From NCBI GenBank assembly GCA_002448875.1, contig DKAS01000210.1:1-6773 (forward strand): a DNA stretch of 6,773 bases. Direction: 5' to 3'. Position 1 is the stretch's first letter; every line of letters starts with the position of its first letter. Positions 5,372-6,773 of this stretch are shown piece by piece. Below the pieces are notes generated by a model. It saw only the letters and a list, made by a program, of their open reading frames with translations, searched no databases and was not told the DNA's origin. The stretch comes from Proteobacteria bacterium UBA6920 (GTDB lineage Bacteria > Pseudomonadota > Gammaproteobacteria > SG8-11). The position numbers and the translations under genes are program-made.

Positions 5372-5824
5372 TCAGGGCGACTGACCGGCGGCGTTCGTGG
5401 CGTCGCCCTGGGACGGCTTGCCACCGGTCGCCGGCGGGTTGAGCTTGGCGGCGATATCCTCGGCCAGCAAACCGGTCCAGACGTTGTAGTTTTCGTGAAT
5501 GTACTGCAGGCCGGAACGCTCCAAGTATTTCATGTTGATGCTTTCCTTGTAGCGGAAAACGATGTCAGCGCCGCTGAAATCGATGATCATCTTGATCATG
5601 TGCTTGCGTATGGCCAGGGTGGCCACCAGGGCGTTGTTCTCCACCTTGCCCGGCTGCCAGCCGCGGTAATCCAGCGCCGCCAGGATGATCTGCTGCACCT
5701 GCGCCTTGCTCATGGCCGGCGGCAGCGGAATGGGGCGGGGATCGCGCAGCAGGGCGGCGGCGGTCAGCGACAGCAGGCAGAAACCGGCGAACAACAAACC
5801 GAACCAGGAAGACAGGGGGCGCAT
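5372..5824 (-). CDS. Small exported protein encoded downstream of ppk1, unknown function
   Basis: A 150-residue protein. Residues 1-24 form a signal peptide or membrane anchor (MRPLSSWFGLLFAGF, then CLLSLTAAALL). The cysteine at 16 lies inside the hydrophobic core without a convincing lipobox, so a lipoprotein is unlikely. Residues about 39-125 are one compact domain with the order MSKAQVQQIILAALDYRGWQ, ALVATLAIRKHMIKMIIDF, IVFRYKESINMKY and IHENYNVWTGLLAEDI. This resembles a small, uncharacterised proteobacterial lipoprotein or periplasmic family that shares the helix-x-x-GW, strand, S-x-N-[ML]-K and YN-x-W elements; the match is from memory. The tail (129-150) is Pro/Gly/Ala-rich and probably disordered. 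AAGGA lies seven bases before ATG 5824. The gene starts 81 bases after ppk1 in the same direction with no terminator between, so the two may form an operon. Its stop is about 50 bases before the REP element. Confidence 0.82.
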   Translation of the reverse strand: MRPLSSWFGLLFAGFCLLSLTAAALLRDPRPIPLPPAMSKAQVQQIILAALDYRGWQPGKVENNALVATLAIRKHMIKMIIDFSGADIVFRYKESINMKYLERSGLQYIHENYNVWTGLLAEDIAAKLNPPATGGKPSQGDATNAAGQSP

Positions 5825-5905
5825 GGCGGCATCCTTGAAATTACGCGGCCCCCTAGCGTACCACCGTGGCCGGCAAAGGCAACCACCGCCCGCGGAGCAG
5901 CGGTC

Positions 5906-6773
5906 TCAGGCGCCGGCCAGGCGCTGCAGCAAGGCGGATTGGGCGTTCAAGGCTTCCTCGCCGTCGGCGGGCGCGCAGCGCTGATACACGCCGTCGCGGC
6001 CCAGCAGCCAGGCCTGGGTATTGTCGCGCAGGTTCAGCTCCAGGTCGCCGATGATACGGTCGCGCAGCTTGCGGGTTTCGATGGGAAACGCCACTTCCAC
6101 GCGACGGAAGAAATTGCGCTCTATCCAGTCGGCGCTGGCGCAGTAGACACGGGGTTCGCCGCCGTTGTGAAAATAATAAACGCGCGGGTGTTCGAGAAAA
6201 CGGCCGATCAGGGAGCGCACCGTGATGTTCTCCGACACCCCCGGCACCCCGGGGCGCAGGGCGCACATGCCGCGCACGATCAGGTCGATGCGCACGCCGG
6301 CGATGGACGCCCGGTACAGGGCCTGAATGATCTGCGGCTCCACCAGGGCGTTGACCTTGATAATGATGCGACCATTGCCGCTGGTCTGCTGAAATTTTAT
6401 TTCCCGGTCGATGAAGCTCAGCAGCGATTTATGCAGGGTAAAGGGCGATTGCAGCAGCTTGCTGGATTCGGCAAAACGGCCGAGGCTGGTCAGCTGCCAG
6501 AACACCTTGTGCACGTCCTCGCCGATGGCCTCGTCGCTGGTCAGCAGGCCGTAGTCGGTGTAGACGCGGGCGGTGCGTGAATGATAATTGCCGGTCCCCA
6601 GATGCACGTAGTTGCGCAGACGCTTGCCTTCGCGGCGAATCACCAGAATCATTTTAGCGTGGGTCTTGTGCCCGACCACGCCGTACACCACATGGGCGCC
6701 GGCTTCCTGCAGCCGGGTGGCAAGATTGATATTGGCCTCCTCGTCGAAACGGGCGAGCAGCTCGAGCACCACC
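5906..6773 (-). CDS. ppk1: Polyphosphate kinase 1, C-terminal part (5' end outside window)
   Basis: The last 288 residues of PPK1, which reversibly makes long-chain polyphosphate from the terminal phosphate of ATP. The fragment aligns to E. coli PPK from about residue 398 to the end without large gaps. The key residues are kept: R8 in ARFDEEAN (E. coli R405), H38 in THAKM (H435, the phosphorylated histidine), H57 in HLGTGN (H454) and H195 in FLEHPRVYYF (H592). These line up with one constant offset of 397. The final motif SADWIERNFFRRVEVAFPI is also typical. About 400 N-terminal residues and the true start lie beyond the right edge. The DNA is GC-rich, unlike the accessory genes to the left. 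The stop is TGA at 5908-5906. The enzyme is probably attached to the inner membrane on the cytoplasmic side, as in E. coli. I see no inactivating change. Confidence 0.96.
   Translation of the reverse strand, partial: VVLELLARFDEEANINLATRLQEAGAHVVYGVVGHKTHAKMILVIRREGKRLRNYVHLGTGNYHSRTARVYTDYGLLTSDEAIGEDVHKVFWQLTSLGRFAESSKLLQSPFTLHKSLLSFIDREIKFQQTSGNGRIIIKVNALVEPQIIQALYRASIAGVRIDLIVRGMCALRPGVPGVSENITVRSLIGRFLEHPRVYYFHNGGEPRVYCASADWIERNFFRRVEVAFPIETRKLRDRIIGDLELNLRDNTQAWLLGRDGVYQRCAPADGEEALNAQSALLQRLAGA

Noticed and set aside
5234..6580. Plus-strand open frame of 448 codons across the ppk1 region
   Set aside because: It is antisense to ppk1 and its neighbour; the long open frame results from high GC content. 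The translation is low-complexity and rich in Gly, Ala, Gln and His.
1..6773. CRISPR array, integron attC sites, tRNA or rRNA genes, complete insertion sequence
   Set aside because: No regularly spaced repeats, cloverleaf sequences, paired attC core sites or transposase motifs were seen on either strand. The only repeats are the direct copies and small palindromes listed.

Overview
The window looks like a junction between a GC-rich housekeeping locus and a less GC-rich accessory segment of a proteobacterial chromosome, most likely gammaproteobacterial. That assignment rests on how closely the polyphosphate kinase matches the E. coli enzyme and on the style of the small toxin-antitoxin genes. 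It is inference; nothing in the window fixes the genus.

Layout. Positions 5-465 (+) hold a two-gene RelE/ParE-type toxin-antitoxin pair whose reading frames overlap by 4 bases. Positions 508-762 (+) are a fragment of a right-handed beta-helix surface protein gene, running straight into a REP-like hairpin at 791-807. On the minus strand, 835-1700 holds a HEPN/MNT (HepT-MntA) module with every signature residue of both partners, followed by a short unidentified reading-frame tail and a truncated second nucleotidyltransferase gene. Positions 1943-2551 (+) hold a second, longer piece of the same beta-helix gene, here continuing into a PKD-like domain and broken by an in-frame TAG. Positions 2599-4887 (-) encode one large exported protein of 762 residues built of helical repeats with an NTF2-like tail; I do not recognise a named family for it. 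A gene-free stretch at 4888-5371 carries a REP-like hairpin, a second inverted repeat, and a third copy of the beta-helix-tail/REP junction. The right end is conserved in type: a 150-residue exported protein and the C-terminal 288 residues of polyphosphate kinase (ppk1), both on the minus strand and probably co-transcribed.

How it fits together. The main structural signal is a set of direct repeats, all in the same orientation. A 183-bp repeat (580-762 and 1943-2125; 175 of 183 bases identical) brackets the HepT-MntA module. An 80-bp repeat (730-809 and 5241-5320; 73 of 80 identical) brackets the whole 4.5-kb block with HepT-MntA, the broken surface-protein gene and the 762-residue protein. 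The 80-bp unit is a chimera: the end of a beta-helix coding fragment joined to a REP hairpin, and at the right-hand copy the hairpin has the GTAG head typical of REP elements mobilised by RAYT proteins. The accessory block therefore looks assembled or reshuffled by recombination or transposition at these repeats, next to ppk1. No complete transposase, integrase, tRNA, rRNA or CRISPR array is visible.
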